From Salegentibacter lacus (GTDB lineage: Bacteria; Bacteroidota; Bacteroidia; Flavobacteriales; Flavobacteriaceae), in NCBI RefSeq assembly GCF_020164555.1, contig NZ_JAIQZB010000008.1:1-64000 (forward strand): DNA of 64,000 nucleotides, given 5' to 3'. Below the pieces are notes generated by a model, which did no database searches, had not been told where the DNA came from, and saw only the letters and a program-made list of their open reading frames with translations. Positions within the stretch are counted from its first letter, which is position 1, and each line of letters starts with the position of its first letter. Positions 54,741 through 63,875 of this stretch are shown here, one piece after another. The position numbers and the translations under genes are program-made.

Positions 54741-55553
54741 TTATTCACGATTGTGAAAAGCTTTATATTCTTCACTCTTTTCTATTAAAAATTCAATAAG
54801 GTTTAGTTCGTTTCCATCTTCCAGTAGGTCATTATCCAGGCCGTGATCTGTGACATAATAAATAAAGTCACTTATTTTATCTTTTTCTATATTCAGATTT
54901 GCTCTAAAAAACTCATCGTCATAAAGATCCCGTAATTTTTCGTCTAATTCCTGTTTGGTAAAAGGATTGTTTTCAACTTCAGCACCAACAAGTAATTTAA
55001 AAATATTCACAAAGTTGAGTCCGTTTACCAGCCTTGTATTACCAGCGGCAAGGGCAGCATTTCTACCCGGGCCCATTAAAGAATCGGGTTGCCTTCTAAC
55101 ATTCATCGCTTCCAAATCAGCTGCAGAATACCTGGGAACCTCAGGGTCATTAACCTCAATTCTGGCCACATCTACCCTAATATCACCTGAAAGTTTATTA
55201 TCAGATAGAAGTACCTCTGGCAATTCGGTTACGGTTTCGGTAAGAAAAACATTCATTTCCCCAGAGTTTATAACACCCTCTTCTACCACCACTCTAAATT
55301 CTTCAAATTGTATGGAAGAAAATACCACCGTATCATTGAGCCCTACGCGCAATTTAAATTCCCCGTCAGGATTAGCGATAGTACCCCTGGAAGTATTCTG
55401 ATTAAAAATCGTCATTCCTTCGGGAGTATCATTTTCGGGAACAATAATATTACCGTTAACCAGAATTCGTTCTTTTTCCTGGGCAATTAAAATACTGCTG
55501 AAGAAAATTAGAGTAATATATAAAGTGTTTTTTAGCATAGTTGTAGATTTCAT
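54741..55553 (-). CDS. CarboxypepD_reg-like secreted paralog 1
   Basis: The first gene of the run has 270 residues and a signal peptide (ending ILIAQ). Its module reads ILVNGNIIVPENDTPEGMTIF, DTVVFSSIQFEEFRVVV, then TELPEVLLSDNKLSGDI, so it is the most divergent copy. The 55553 ATG is used; the ATG at 55538 (MLKNTLYITL) is an equally good start. The C-terminus keeps FIYYVTDHGLDNDLLED, matching the others. Confidence 0.78.
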   Translation of the reverse strand: MKSTTMLKNTLYITLIFFSSILIAQEKERILVNGNIIVPENDTPEGMTIFNQNTSRGTIANPDGEFKLRVGLNDTVVFSSIQFEEFRVVVEEGVINSGEMNVFLTETVTELPEVLLSDNKLSGDIRVDVARIEVNDPEVPRYSAADLEAMNVRRQPDSLMGPGRNAALAAGNTRLVNGLNFVNIFKLLVGAEVENNPFTKQELDEKLRDLYDDEFFRANLNIEKDKISDFIYYVTDHGLDNDLLEDGNELNLIEFLIEKSEEYKAFHNRE

Positions 55554-55678
55554 ATAAATAAAGAAACAATTCTTACTACTTATTTATAGTAAAGCAGCTT
55601 GTAAACTTTTGTTAAAACCCCTATTTAGAGTAATTTTAGGACAATATATATTATACTCGCACTAGAAAAATTTTAAAT

Positions 55679-56386
55679 ATGAGCAAAGCTTTATTAGCCA
55701 GCACCTCAACTTTACACGACCAGGAATATCTGGAATATCTAATTCCGGAACTAAAAGTATTTTTCAGCGAAACCGAAGAAGTGATCTTTATTCCCTTTGC
55801 CCGCCCCGGCGGAATTTCTCACGATGAATACACTAAAAAAGCAGCAGAAGCTTTCAAAAAGGCCGGAATAAGTTTACGTGGAATTCATGAGTTTGAAAAT
55901 ATGACTGAAGCTATATCTTCAGCTAAAGGAATTTTCACCGGTGGGGGCAATACTTTTCTATTAGTTTCTGAACTCTACCGAAATAAATTAATGCAACCTC
56001 TTCGAGAAAGTATCCTAAACGGTTGTGCTTATATGGGAACCAGCGCCGGAACCAATATTGCCGGCTTAACTATGCAAACAACCAACGATATGCCCATTGT
56101 TTATCCGCCGACTTTTAAAACGCTGGGTATAGTTCCTTTTAACATAAATCCGCATTATTTAGATCCCGATACAAATTCTACCCATAAAGGAGAAACGAGA
56201 GAAACGCGTATTAAAGAATTCCATACCATAAATACCCAACCGGTTGTTGGACTTCGGGAAGGTAGCTGGTTATTGGTTTCAGATAATAAAATTGAGTTAA
56301 AAGGGACCTTGAGCGCTCGTATTTTTAAAACAGAAAAATTACCTTTCGAAATAGAAACCAATTCAGACCTAAGCGAATTAAATTAA
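55679..56386 (+). CDS. pepE: peptidase E (aspartyl dipeptidase)
   Basis: This serine peptidase of family S51 cleaves dipeptides with N-terminal Asp. At 235 residues it carries the nucleophile in MGTSAGTNIAG (GTSAG), GIFTGGGNTFLLVSE and NPHYLDPD. It is followed after 1 bp by glsA, so aspartate and glutamine release may be linked. Confidence 0.92.
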   Translation: MSKALLASTSTLHDQEYLEYLIPELKVFFSETEEVIFIPFARPGGISHDEYTKKAAEAFKKAGISLRGIHEFENMTEAISSAKGIFTGGGNTFLLVSELYRNKLMQPLRESILNGCAYMGTSAGTNIAGLTMQTTNDMPIVYPPTFKTLGIVPFNINPHYLDPDTNSTHKGETRETRIKEFHTINTQPVVGLREGSWLLVSDNKIELKGTLSARIFKTEKLPFEIETNSDLSELN

Positions 56387-56387
56387 T

Positions 56388-57302
56388 ATGGATTACCAAA
56401 AAATATTAAACACTATTAACGACGAATTGAGTTACCGGGACGTAACAGGCAAAGTTGCTTCTTATATTCCGGAACTTGCCAAAGTAGATCCCCGTAAATT
56501 TGGAATGCATGTTTATTGTGGAGACCGCCAACATTTTAGTTTTGGCGATAGCGAAGAACTCTTTTCTATTCAGAGTATATCTAAGGTTTTTAGCCTTTCT
56601 ATGGCTATGCGTATTATGGGCGAAGATCTTTGGGACCGGGTAGACGTAGAACCATCGGGAGATCCATTTAATTCTTTAAGTCAGTTAGAATATGAAAGCG
56701 GTGTACCTCGAAATCCTTTTATTAACGCGGGTGCTTTAGTAATTTCAGATATTTTGGTAGACCAATTAGAAGACCCAAAACAAGAATTATTAGATTTTGT
56801 TAGAAAAATCACAGAAGACAATAGTATTAATTTTGATCCCAAAATCGCGGCTTCAGAAAGATCTACTGGTTACAGAAATGTTGCCCTGGTAAATTATATG
56901 AAAGCGCTTGGGAATATTAAATGTGAAGTAGAACCTATTGTAGACTTTTACTTTCACCTTTGTTCCCTGGCTATGTCCTGTAAGCAGTTATCGCAAGCTT
57001 TTATGATTTTCGCCAATAAGGGTAAGATATTAAGTACAGATGAAGAAATTTTAACCCCTACTACGGTAAAAAGGATTAATTCTTTAATGCAAACCTGTGG
57101 TTTCTATGATGAAGCAGGAGAATTTAGTTTTGAAGTAGGATTACCGGGGAAGAGTGGTGTTGGCGGTGGAATAGTTGCCATTCATCCAGATCAATATTCA
57201 GTAGCGGTTTGGAGTCCTATTTTAAATGAAAAAGGAAACTCAGAGTTAGGTATGAAAGCTTTAGAACGCCTTACTACCTTAACCGGTCTTTCGGTTTTTT
57301 AA
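56388..57302 (+). CDS. glsA: glutaminase
   Basis: The beta-lactamase-like glutaminase hydrolyses glutamine to glutamate and ammonia. The 304-residue protein carries the SxxK motif in SIQSISKVFSLSMAM and EPSGDPFNSLSQLEYE, NPFINAGALV, and GLPGKSGVGGGIVA. It is coupled to pepE. Confidence 0.94.
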   Translation: MDYQKILNTINDELSYRDVTGKVASYIPELAKVDPRKFGMHVYCGDRQHFSFGDSEELFSIQSISKVFSLSMAMRIMGEDLWDRVDVEPSGDPFNSLSQLEYESGVPRNPFINAGALVISDILVDQLEDPKQELLDFVRKITEDNSINFDPKIAASERSTGYRNVALVNYMKALGNIKCEVEPIVDFYFHLCSLAMSCKQLSQAFMIFANKGKILSTDEEILTPTTVKRINSLMQTCGFYDEAGEFSFEVGLPGKSGVGGGIVAIHPDQYSVAVWSPILNEKGNSELGMKALERLTTLTGLSVF

Positions 57303-57323
57303 ACCTAAAAACTATTAAAAATA

Positions 57324-57357
57324 AAAAATGCTTTCCGCAAACGCAGAAAGCATTTTT
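57324..57357. terminator. bidirectional terminator between glsA and rpsT
   Basis: AAAAATGCTTTC (57324-57335) and GAAAGCATTTTT (57346-57357) are exact inverses with A/T tails on both sides. Confidence 0.78.
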
Positions 57358-57381
57358 CTATAATTGAACACTGTAATATTA

Positions 57382-57630
57382 TTAAAGCTCAGCTACGTGC
57401 TTTGTAAGTTGCGATTTTAAGTTCGCAGCTTTATTGTCGTGTATAATATTTTTCTTTGCCAATTTATCTACCATAGAGATAACAGAAGGCAAAAGAGCTT
57501 CAGCTTCTTTCTTCTCAGAATCTTTCAATTTTTTAATTGCGTTTCTGGTAGTTTTATGCTGGTAGCGATTTCTAAGACGTTTAGTCTCATTGCTACGAAT
57601 CCTCTTTAATGCTGACTTGTGATTTGCCAT
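57382..57630 (-). CDS. rpsT: 30S ribosomal protein S20
   Basis: This 82-residue basic protein has the S20 pattern: MANHKSALKRIRSNETKRLRNR, then a helical body and IHDNKAANLKSQLTKHV. It lies downstream of two tRNA-Glu genes on the same strand and may be read with them. Confidence 0.96.
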   Translation of the reverse strand: MANHKSALKRIRSNETKRLRNRYQHKTTRNAIKKLKDSEKKEAEALLPSVISMVDKLAKKNIIHDNKAANLKSQLTKHVAEL

Positions 57631-57660
57631 TACAAAATTGCTTTAATTATTTTTTAAAAG

Positions 57661-57732
57661 TAGTCCGTAGGGGAATCGAACCCCTGTTACCAGGATGAAA
57701 ACCTGGCGTCCTAACCCCTAGACGAACGGACC
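57661..57732 (-). tRNA. tRNA-Glu (UUC)
   Basis: On the minus strand, the acceptor GGTCCGT pairs with ACGGACT (first pair G-U), and the anticodon arm is CCAGG-TTTTCAT-CCTGG with anticodon TTC. The T-arm is GGGG-TTCGATT-CCCC. The discriminator is A, and the CCA end is not encoded. 72 bases. Confidence 0.95.
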
Positions 57733-57798
57733 ATTAATTTATTTCAAATTGCCTTTTCAGGACTTTAAAAACACACTACTAAAACCTGTGTTCTTTTG

Positions 57799-57870
57799 TA
57801 GTCCGTAGGGGAATCGAACCCCTGTTACCAGGATGAAAACCTGGCGTCCTAACCCCTAGACGAACGGACC
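57799..57870 (-). tRNA. tRNA-Glu (UUC), second identical copy
   Basis: It is identical to the copy at 57661-57732, separated by a 66-base spacer that is not repeated. This is the promoter-proximal copy. Confidence 0.95.
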
Positions 57871-57893
57871 ATTTTTTTGTTTCAATGCGGATG

Positions 57894-57924
57894 CAAAAAT
57901 ACAACTATTTTTGAATGCCGCAAG
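57894..57924 (-). promoter_or_regulatory. putative promoter of the tRNA-Glu/rpsT transcript
   Basis: On the minus strand, TATTTTTG (plus 57894-57901) is a perfect -7 box, and CTTG (57921-57924) lies exactly 19 bases upstream as -33. It stands 24 bases before the first tRNA-Glu. Confidence 0.55.
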
Positions 57925-57948
57925 AGTTGAACAAAAAAAATTTAAAAT

Positions 57949-59427
57949 TTAATAAGCCTTCGCAAAAAGTACTCTTTGCTCTGAAGGTTTACCAGTAAGC
58001 ACACAGCTTCCCGACTCCTTTTCGGAATTAAATGGTATACAGCGAATTGTGGCTTTGGTTAGCCCTTTTATTTTGTTTTCTGTCTCTGTAGTTCCATCCC
58101 AATGCGCAGAAATAAATCCACCTTTTTCTTTTAAAACTTTTTTAAATTCATCAAAAGAATCTACTTCGGTGATATGTTCGTTTCTAAATTTGTAAGCTTT
58201 GTCAAATAAAGTGTCTTGCATTTCAACCATTAGGTGCTTCACCTTCTCCACTACTTCATCCTGATTTACAAACTCTTTAGTTAGTGTATCCCTTCTTGCA
58301 AGTTCCACACTTCCTTTTTCAAGATCTTTTGGACCTATAGCCAGTCTTACCGGCACACCCTGCAATTCGTATTGCGCAAACTTCCAGCCAGGCTTTTGAG
58401 TGTCTCTGTCGTCATATTTAACCGAAATACCAGCCTCTTTAAGATCATCGGCAAGTTTATTCGCAACTTGAGAGATTGCTTCTAATTGTTCTTCTCCTTT
58501 ATATATAGGTACAATCACAACTTGTGTAGGCGCTAAATTTGGAGGAAGCACTAAACCGTTATCATCACTATGCGTCATAATAAGCGCTCCCATTAACCGT
58601 GTAGAAACACCCCAGGAGGTTGCCCATACATTTTCTAATTTCCCTTCTTTAGAAGTAAATTTCACATCAAAAGCTTTTGCAAAGTTCTGACCTAAAAAGT
58701 GAGAAGTTCCTGCTTGCAGTGCTTTCCCATCCTGCATCATTGCTTCAATGCAATAAGTTTCTACAGCCCCGGCAAAGCGTTCACTTTCGGTTTTACTTCC
58801 CTTTATAACCGGCATTGCCATAAATTTCTCGGCAAATTCGGCATAAATATTATTCATTAATTCAGTTTCCTCCAAGGCTTCCTGTTTGGTGGCGTGAGCG
58901 GTATGCCCTTCCTGCCAGAGAAATTCTGAAGTTCTCAAAAACAAACGGGTTCGCATTTCCCAGCGAACCACATTGGCCCATTGGTTGATTTTAATAGGAA
59001 GATCTCTGTAAGATTGAATCCAGTTTTTGTAAGTATTCCATATAATAGCTTCAGAGGTTGGTCTCACTACAAGTTCCTCTTCCAGTTTAGCATCAGGATC
59101 TACTATTAATTTAGATTTATCGTTAGGATCTGTCTTAAGCCTGTAATGAGTAACCACGGCACATTCTTTCGCGAAACCTTCGGCATTTTTTTCTTCAGCT
59201 TCAAAGAGATGCTTAGGAACAAAAAGCGGAAAATAAGCATTTTGGTGGCCGGTTTCCTTGAACATTTTATCAAGCTGGGCCTGCATTTTTTCCCAAATGG
59301 CGAACCCGTAGGGTTTAATAACCATACAACCCCGAACTGCGGAATTTTCAGCTAAATCGGCTTTTACCACCAATTCGTTGTACCATTTTGAATAATCTTC
59401 GCTTCTTTTGGTTAACTTTTTACTCAT
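57949..59427 (-). CDS. proS: proline--tRNA ligase (archaeal/eukaryotic-type)
   Basis: This class II synthetase charges tRNA-Pro. At 492 residues it lacks the bacterial editing insertion and has the extra C-terminal domain with [20 protein letters not shown], as in type 3 ProRS. Motif 2 is [21 protein letters not shown] start at the ATG at 59427 ([15 protein letters not shown]); a 13-residue extension upstream does not resemble the family. Confidence 0.93.
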   Translation of the reverse strand: MSKKLTKRSEDYSKWYNELVVKADLAENSAVRGCMVIKPYGFAIWEKMQAQLDKMFKETGHQNAYFPLFVPKHLFEAEEKNAEGFAKECAVVTHYRLKTDPNDKSKLIVDPDAKLEEELVVRPTSEAIIWNTYKNWIQSYRDLPIKINQWANVVRWEMRTRLFLRTSEFLWQEGHTAHATKQEALEETELMNNIYAEFAEKFMAMPVIKGSKTESERFAGAVETYCIEAMMQDGKALQAGTSHFLGQNFAKAFDVKFTSKEGKLENVWATSWGVSTRLMGALIMTHSDDNGLVLPPNLAPTQVVIVPIYKGEEQLEAISQVANKLADDLKEAGISVKYDDRDTQKPGWKFAQYELQGVPVRLAIGPKDLEKGSVELARRDTLTKEFVNQDEVVEKVKHLMVEMQDTLFDKAYKFRNEHITEVDSFDEFKKVLKEKGGFISAHWDGTTETENKIKGLTKATIRCIPFNSEKESGSCVLTGKPSEQRVLFAKAY

Positions 59428-59491
59428 TCTCTGAATTTGGCATAAATCTTGTATTTTATTAAACACAATCTAAATGCAGGTTTAGTTAGCG

Positions 59492-59499
59492 CAAAACTA
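59492..59499 (-). promoter_or_regulatory. putative proS promoter
   Basis: On the minus strand, TAGTTTTG is a perfect -7 box; GTTG lies 17 bases upstream. It leaves a leader of about 58 bases and lies back to back with the next promoter. Confidence 0.45.
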
Positions 59500-59501
59500 A
59501 C

Positions 59502-59509
59502 TATTTTTG
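59502..59509 (+). promoter_or_regulatory. putative promoter of the low-complexity lipoprotein gene
   Basis: TATTTTTG is a perfect -7 box 28 bases before the ATG at 59538, two bases from the divergent proS -7 box. Confidence 0.45.
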
Positions 59510-59537
59510 TAATGTTCAACAATAAAATACTAAGCTA

Positions 59538-60686
59538 ATGATACGCAATTACGACTTACACAAGAAAGCAATTCTATTTGTTGCTCCTATGTTCTTGCTA
59601 TTGTTAGCATCTTGCGGTTCTTACCAGTATTCTGGTTATGAGGATGGGATCTATGGTGATTCTAACCAACAGCAATCAACTGCTGAAGAGCCATCCCAAT
59701 ATGCTAATAATAATCAGGATCAGGGAAATTCATATTATAAGAACCTTTTTTCAGAAAAATCAGAATTTTATGGCCAGATGGCCGATGAGATCGTCTTTAC
59801 CGATGTAGAATCTTACTCTTCTGCTGATGGTGCTGAAGATGAAATTTATTATGAAGACCAACAAGCCTATGTGGGCGGAAGAGCTCCCTGGGGTGAAGAT
59901 CCAGATCAATATACCATAAACATTTATAATACCGGTTTTCATGGTGGGTTTTACAATCCTTGGAGATGGAACAGTCTTGGTTTTGGAGGCTTCTATAATG
60001 ATCTATGGTGGGATCCCTTTTACGCTCCTTGGGGCGGTGGCTTTGGCCCATGGGGAGCAGTAGGTTACGGCCCCTGGCAAGGAGGCTTTTTAGGTCCCTG
60101 GGGTGGCGGTTTTGCCTACGGCCCTAGATGGGGCTGGGGTAATCGCTTTGGCTACGGATTCGGATATGGCGGCTTCGGTGGGGGATTTTATAATCCACAC
60201 TGGGCAAGAAGAGGCTTTATAAATAATCCATATTATAATAATCGCACTAATTATAGAGATGTAGCTTATAATAGTGGTAGAAGGGCTAGTTATTCAGATT
60301 ATGGAACCAATTCAAGAGACAATGTTTCCCGCATAAGAAGTAATGAATCTTCTTACTCCAGAAGCATCAGAAATATTAGAAGCAATGATAATGCTACAAG
60401 AAGCAGAAGTTATTCCAGAAGTAATGCTGATAACTCTAATATTTATTCACGTTCTAACAGAAGAAGCGAACCGGCGAGAGTCAACACTTCTTCTACCAGG
60501 AGAAACTCGGCAATAAATAGCTCTAATAGAAGTTCAAGATCTAATTCTACTTATAATAGGTCTTCTAATAGATCTTCAAGAAGTAGTGGTACTGTTCGCA
60601 GTAGCTCAAGTAGTTCTAGAAGCTCTGGAACAAGAAGTTCAGGCGGAGGTCGCTCTTCCTCTTCTAGAGGAGGCGGTAGAGGATAA
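59538..60686 (+). CDS. lipoprotein with Gly/Trp-rich and Ser/Arg-rich repeats
   Basis: The 382-residue protein has a lipoprotein signal (LLLLASCGSYQYSGY), an acidic region (about 40-125), a Gly/Trp/Pro/Phe-rich stretch (about 130-225, PWGGGFGPWGAVGYGPW) and a Ser/Arg/Asn repeat tail (about 235-382) ending SSSRGGGRG. No enzyme domain is seen. It may be an adhesive or structural surface protein; the family is unknown, and base composition is unlike its neighbours because of the repeats. Confidence 0.8.
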   Translation: MIRNYDLHKKAILFVAPMFLLLLASCGSYQYSGYEDGIYGDSNQQQSTAEEPSQYANNNQDQGNSYYKNLFSEKSEFYGQMADEIVFTDVESYSSADGAEDEIYYEDQQAYVGGRAPWGEDPDQYTINIYNTGFHGGFYNPWRWNSLGFGGFYNDLWWDPFYAPWGGGFGPWGAVGYGPWQGGFLGPWGGGFAYGPRWGWGNRFGYGFGYGGFGGGFYNPHWARRGFINNPYYNNRTNYRDVAYNSGRRASYSDYGTNSRDNVSRIRSNESSYSRSIRNIRSNDNATRSRSYSRSNADNSNIYSRSNRRSEPARVNTSSTRRNSAINSSNRSSRSNSTYNRSSNRSSRSSGTVRSSSSSSRSSGTRSSGGGRSSSSRGGGRG

Positions 60687-60731
60687 TAAACTCCTAACTT
60701 GAATGATATAGCGTATAAAATTATTGAACCA

Positions 60732-60762
60732 ACCTTACAGTTATCCACTGTAAGGTTTTTTC
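60732..60762 (+). terminator. terminator after the low-complexity lipoprotein
   Basis: AACCTTACAG (60732-60741) and CTGTAAGGTT (60749-60758) are exact inverses, followed by T bases. Confidence 0.78.
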
Positions 60763-60830
60763 TGAAATCATTAATTATACAGCCGGTCTTAAGGCTGGAA
60801 AAAAACCGTAAAAGGAATTAAAAATAGTTT

Positions 60831-62336
60831 ATGAAAAATATATTTATAATAATGAGCGTCCTTTTTATAGCAGGAGGCGCCCAGGCCCAGAATATTACCG
60901 ATGCTTATAGATACAGTTCTGAAGAGTTGAACGGGACCGCAAGGTTCCAGTCTCTTAGCGGTGCTTTTGGTGCACTGGGAGGAGATTTATCAGCCATTAC
61001 TGTAAACCCGGCTAGTTCTGCCGTCTTCCTTAATTCTTTTGGAACGATGACATTTTCCCATCGTTCTACTAATAAAAATGTAGATTATTTTGGAACAGGA
61101 ACTACTAATGAAAATTCAGATTTTAATTTCAATCAGGCCGGTGGAGTACTTGTTTTTGACACTAGAAGTGATAGCCCCTGGAGAAAATTCAGTTTAGGCT
61201 TAAATTACAGTCAGACAAATAATTTTGACGATGCTTTCCTGGCTACAGGAACCAGCCAAACTTCTATAGACCAGTACTTTCTAAATTATGCTAACGGCAT
61301 ACCCTTAGACTTGCTACAAACCCGTGAAGACGAAAGTGTCTCTGATCTTTATTCTTACCTTGGAGAAAACGAAGGTTTTGGAGCGCAACAGGCCTTTTTA
61401 GGATATCAGGGATATGTTATAGACCAGGCAGAGGATTCGCCCGAAAACACTTCGTATAATTCGTTTATAAGCCCGGGTAATTTTAACCAGGAATACCGCT
61501 CGGTGGCCACAGGACTAAACGGAAAATTTTCTTTCAATTTTGGTACGCAGTTTAGAGATTTTCTTTATCTCGGCGCAAATCTAAATACACATTTTCTAAA
61601 TTACGATCGTTCCACAAGATTCAGAGAGAATAATAATAATTCAGGTAGTGCTACTAATCAGGTGATTTTTAATAATAACCTAAGTACAACCGGAGACGGA
61701 TTTTCGTTTCAATTAGGAGCCATTGCAAAAGTAAGCGAGAGGTTTAGGGTTGGAGCATCCTACCACTCTCCTACCTGGTTTAATATTATTGAAGAAGCCA
61801 CCCAATATCTTGAAACCAATAACGATGCTAATGAGCGTGTTGTTGTAGACCCAAACGTATTAAATCTTTACCCTGATTATAACCTTAAAACACCAGGTAA
61901 AATCACAGGTAGCCTTGCCGTTTTATTTGGCACTAAAGGATTGATTAGTTTTGATTATTCTTATAAAGATTATTCTGCCACTGAATTCAGACCTACAGAT
62001 GATCCCGAATTTGATTTTCAGAATAGTCTAATCTCAGAAGAACTTCAGGCTGCTTCTACCTTTAGGTTAGGTGGAGAATATAGAATTAATAACTGGAGTT
62101 TAAGAGGTGGTTATCGTTTTGAACAAAGTCCTTATGCCAATGAATCTACTATAGGTGATTTAACAGGCTACTCAGGAGGTATTGGTTATGATTTTGGAAG
62201 CATGAAATTAGACCTGGCATACACCAATGCAAATTATGAGGAAAATGCAAGATTATACGAAACAGGATTAACAAATACCGCAAACATTGATAGAGATCTT
62301 TCTAAAGTAATTTTATCACTAAGCTTCGGTTTATAA
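60831..62336 (+). CDS. OmpP1/FadL-family outer membrane protein
   Basis: The 501-residue protein has a signal peptide (AGGAQAQ) and the N-terminal hatch with LSGAFGALGGDLSAITVNPASSAVF, the conserved ITVNPA motif of FadL/TodX porins, then an antiparallel beta-barrel. It may carry hydrophobic compounds. It stands alone. Confidence 0.85.
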   Translation: MKNIFIIMSVLFIAGGAQAQNITDAYRYSSEELNGTARFQSLSGAFGALGGDLSAITVNPASSAVFLNSFGTMTFSHRSTNKNVDYFGTGTTNENSDFNFNQAGGVLVFDTRSDSPWRKFSLGLNYSQTNNFDDAFLATGTSQTSIDQYFLNYANGIPLDLLQTREDESVSDLYSYLGENEGFGAQQAFLGYQGYVIDQAEDSPENTSYNSFISPGNFNQEYRSVATGLNGKFSFNFGTQFRDFLYLGANLNTHFLNYDRSTRFRENNNNSGSATNQVIFNNNLSTTGDGFSFQLGAIAKVSERFRVGASYHSPTWFNIIEEATQYLETNNDANERVVVDPNVLNLYPDYNLKTPGKITGSLAVLFGTKGLISFDYSYKDYSATEFRPTDDPEFDFQNSLISEELQAASTFRLGGEYRINNWSLRGGYRFEQSPYANESTIGDLTGYSGGIGYDFGSMKLDLAYTNANYEENARLYETGLTNTANIDRDLSKVILSLSFGL

Positions 62337-62360
62337 GAAATATATCTTACTTAAATTTCA

Positions 62361-62386
62361 AAAAACGCCCCTAACGGGCGTTTTTT
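62361..62386 (+). terminator. terminator after the FadL-like gene
   Basis: AAAAACGCCC (62361-62370) and GGGCGTTTTT (62376-62385) are exact inverses with a five-base loop. Confidence 0.78.
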
Positions 62387-62512
62387 ATTGTCTAATTCTT
62401 ACAAAATATCAACCAAAATAGAACTATATAACTATTTTTCAGTAACTTAGAGAACCTATTTATTAAGCCTCATCTATCATAGCTGAATTATTAACTCTTA
62501 ATTACACAGCTT

Positions 62513-63289
62513 ATGAAATCAATTTTTTACTGGATGATGCTAATTCCATTTTTAGTATTCTCCCAAAACGAACAAAATAACAGTGAGGAATACCTTATTG
62601 TTGGCACTACTATTTTTTCTGCTAAAAGCGATAAAATGAAGGAGTTTTCTGAAGGAATGAGAAACCACAACGAGCAATTTCATGCGGAAGGGCCGATGGG
62701 CGTAAGAGTTTTCAACATTATGAACGGCCAAAATGCGAACAGTTTTATGGCGGTTATGGGGCCAATGCCCTGGAGTGCTTTAGATGAAGCTATGGATAAT
62801 ACCGCTCACGATGAAGACTGGTCTACAAATGTGGTACCCTACATAGCCGAAGAAGAAGAAACCACTTTCTGGAAATTTCACAACAAACTCTCCCATTTCC
62901 CAACAAATTTTGAAATGAATAAACTAAAAGTGACGGTGTGGGATATTGAAAGAGGTGAATATGAAAACATGACTTCTGGCCTGGAAAAAGTAACCAAAGT
63001 TTTTAAAGAAAAAAGGCCTGAAATGCCATTTGGCATTTACACAAACGAATTCACTTCCACCCAATCAGGTCAGGATCTATCTGTAGTTCAATTTTTTGAT
63101 GACTTTTCCTGGCTTGGAAAAAACCAGAAACTAAAAGAAAAATATGATGAAGTTCACGGTTCGGGAAGTTTCGATAATTTTTTAAAAGACTGGATGAAAA
63201 CCACCAAAGGGGGTTCACAAGAATTATGGGTTTACAATCCTAAGTTAAGCGGACTCGGCCCACAGGTTACCACATCTACACAAGATTAA
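62513..63289 (+). CDS. secreted protein of unknown function
   Basis: The 258-residue protein has a signal peptide (PFLVFSQ). The body appears to be two similar halves (about 28-120 and 135-250), both beginning with a beta-strand and ending with Trp-rich FWKFHNKL-like or ELWVYNPK sequence, as in duplicated dimeric alpha/beta-barrel folds. I base that only on inspection. No family assigned. Confidence 0.65.
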   Translation: MKSIFYWMMLIPFLVFSQNEQNNSEEYLIVGTTIFSAKSDKMKEFSEGMRNHNEQFHAEGPMGVRVFNIMNGQNANSFMAVMGPMPWSALDEAMDNTAHDEDWSTNVVPYIAEEEETTFWKFHNKLSHFPTNFEMNKLKVTVWDIERGEYENMTSGLEKVTKVFKEKRPEMPFGIYTNEFTSTQSGQDLSVVQFFDDFSWLGKNQKLKEKYDEVHGSGSFDNFLKDWMKTTKGGSQELWVYNPKLSGLGPQVTTSTQD

Positions 63290-63327
63290 AGCATATAACT
63301 AATAAAATTATATTGCGACAATTTTAG

Positions 63328-63362
63328 AGCCTGCTTCAAATTTATTTTGAAAGCAGGCTTTA
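63328..63362 (+). terminator. terminator after the 62.5-63.3 kb gene
   Basis: AGCCTGCTT (63328-63336) and AAGCAGGCT (63351-63359) pair, with partial extension and T bases. Confidence 0.7.
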
Positions 63363-63497
63363 AATATTTTCATCACAATATTTCATCATTCTCCTTAAGC
63401 TCTCTTACCTGCATTAGATTAAATACTGTTTGAAAAAACTATTTTAATTCCTAAAAAAATTAGATTTTCTTACCTTGTAAAAAATTAATAGCCAATC

Positions 63498-63668
63498 ATG
63501 TTTGAGTTTGACCAGGAAACCTGGATTTACTTCGCGCTCATTGCGGTCTTTCTTATATATTTTATCTGGAATTCCCGCAGAGCGAAAAAGGAGCGAAAAG
63601 CACGTAAAAATAAAAACTTCAGAAGAAGATATATTGAACGTCGAAGAGAGGAAAAATCGGAAACATAA
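63498..63668 (+). CDS. small single-pass membrane protein
   Basis: The 56-residue protein has an N-terminal DQETW segment, one helix (IYFALIAVFLIYFIWNS) and a very basic tail (RRAKKERKARKNKN to RRRYIERRREEKSET). Composition and starts fit a real gene better than the larger frame in another phase. The function is unknown. Confidence 0.65.
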   Translation: MFEFDQETWIYFALIAVFLIYFIWNSRRAKKERKARKNKNFRRRYIERRREEKSET

Positions 63669-63739
63669 ACCTGATTCTCTACTTACCAAAACCATTCGCT
63701 TAAGTCTTCATTTTGTACCTTTGAAAAGTAGACTACCCA

Positions 63740-63823
63740 GAGGCAAAGCCTCAAGTGGCATTATTTGAAAATACATCTTGATTTCGAGACGGGCCTCGTA
63801 GCATTTAAATCTCGATTATCGAG
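63740..63823. repeat. possible dispersed palindromic repeat
   Basis: Small palindromes GAGGCAAAGCCTC (63740-63752) and CTCGATTATCGAG (63811-63823) flank TTTCGAGACGGGCCTCG. This resembles intergenic repeats in flavobacteria; I have no second copy in the window. Confidence 0.35.
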
Positions 63824-63875
63824 TGAACTTGTAATAAACCTACAAAGTATTAAGTAGAAAAAACAAAACTTTTAT

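Noticed and set aside
54955-55401. 148-codon open frame antisense to paralog 1
   Set aside because: It lies wholly within a real secreted-protein gene on the other strand, with a serine/threonine-rich composition typical of antisense frames.
57661-57870. Direct repeats of 72 bases with a 66-base spacer, at first sight like a CRISPR unit
   Set aside because: Both repeats fold as tRNA-Glu, and there are only two; no cas genes are nearby.
63502-63768. 88-codon open frame overlapping the small membrane protein gene
   Set aside because: It runs in another phase through the 56-codon membrane gene and on into a repeat-like region; composition is poor.
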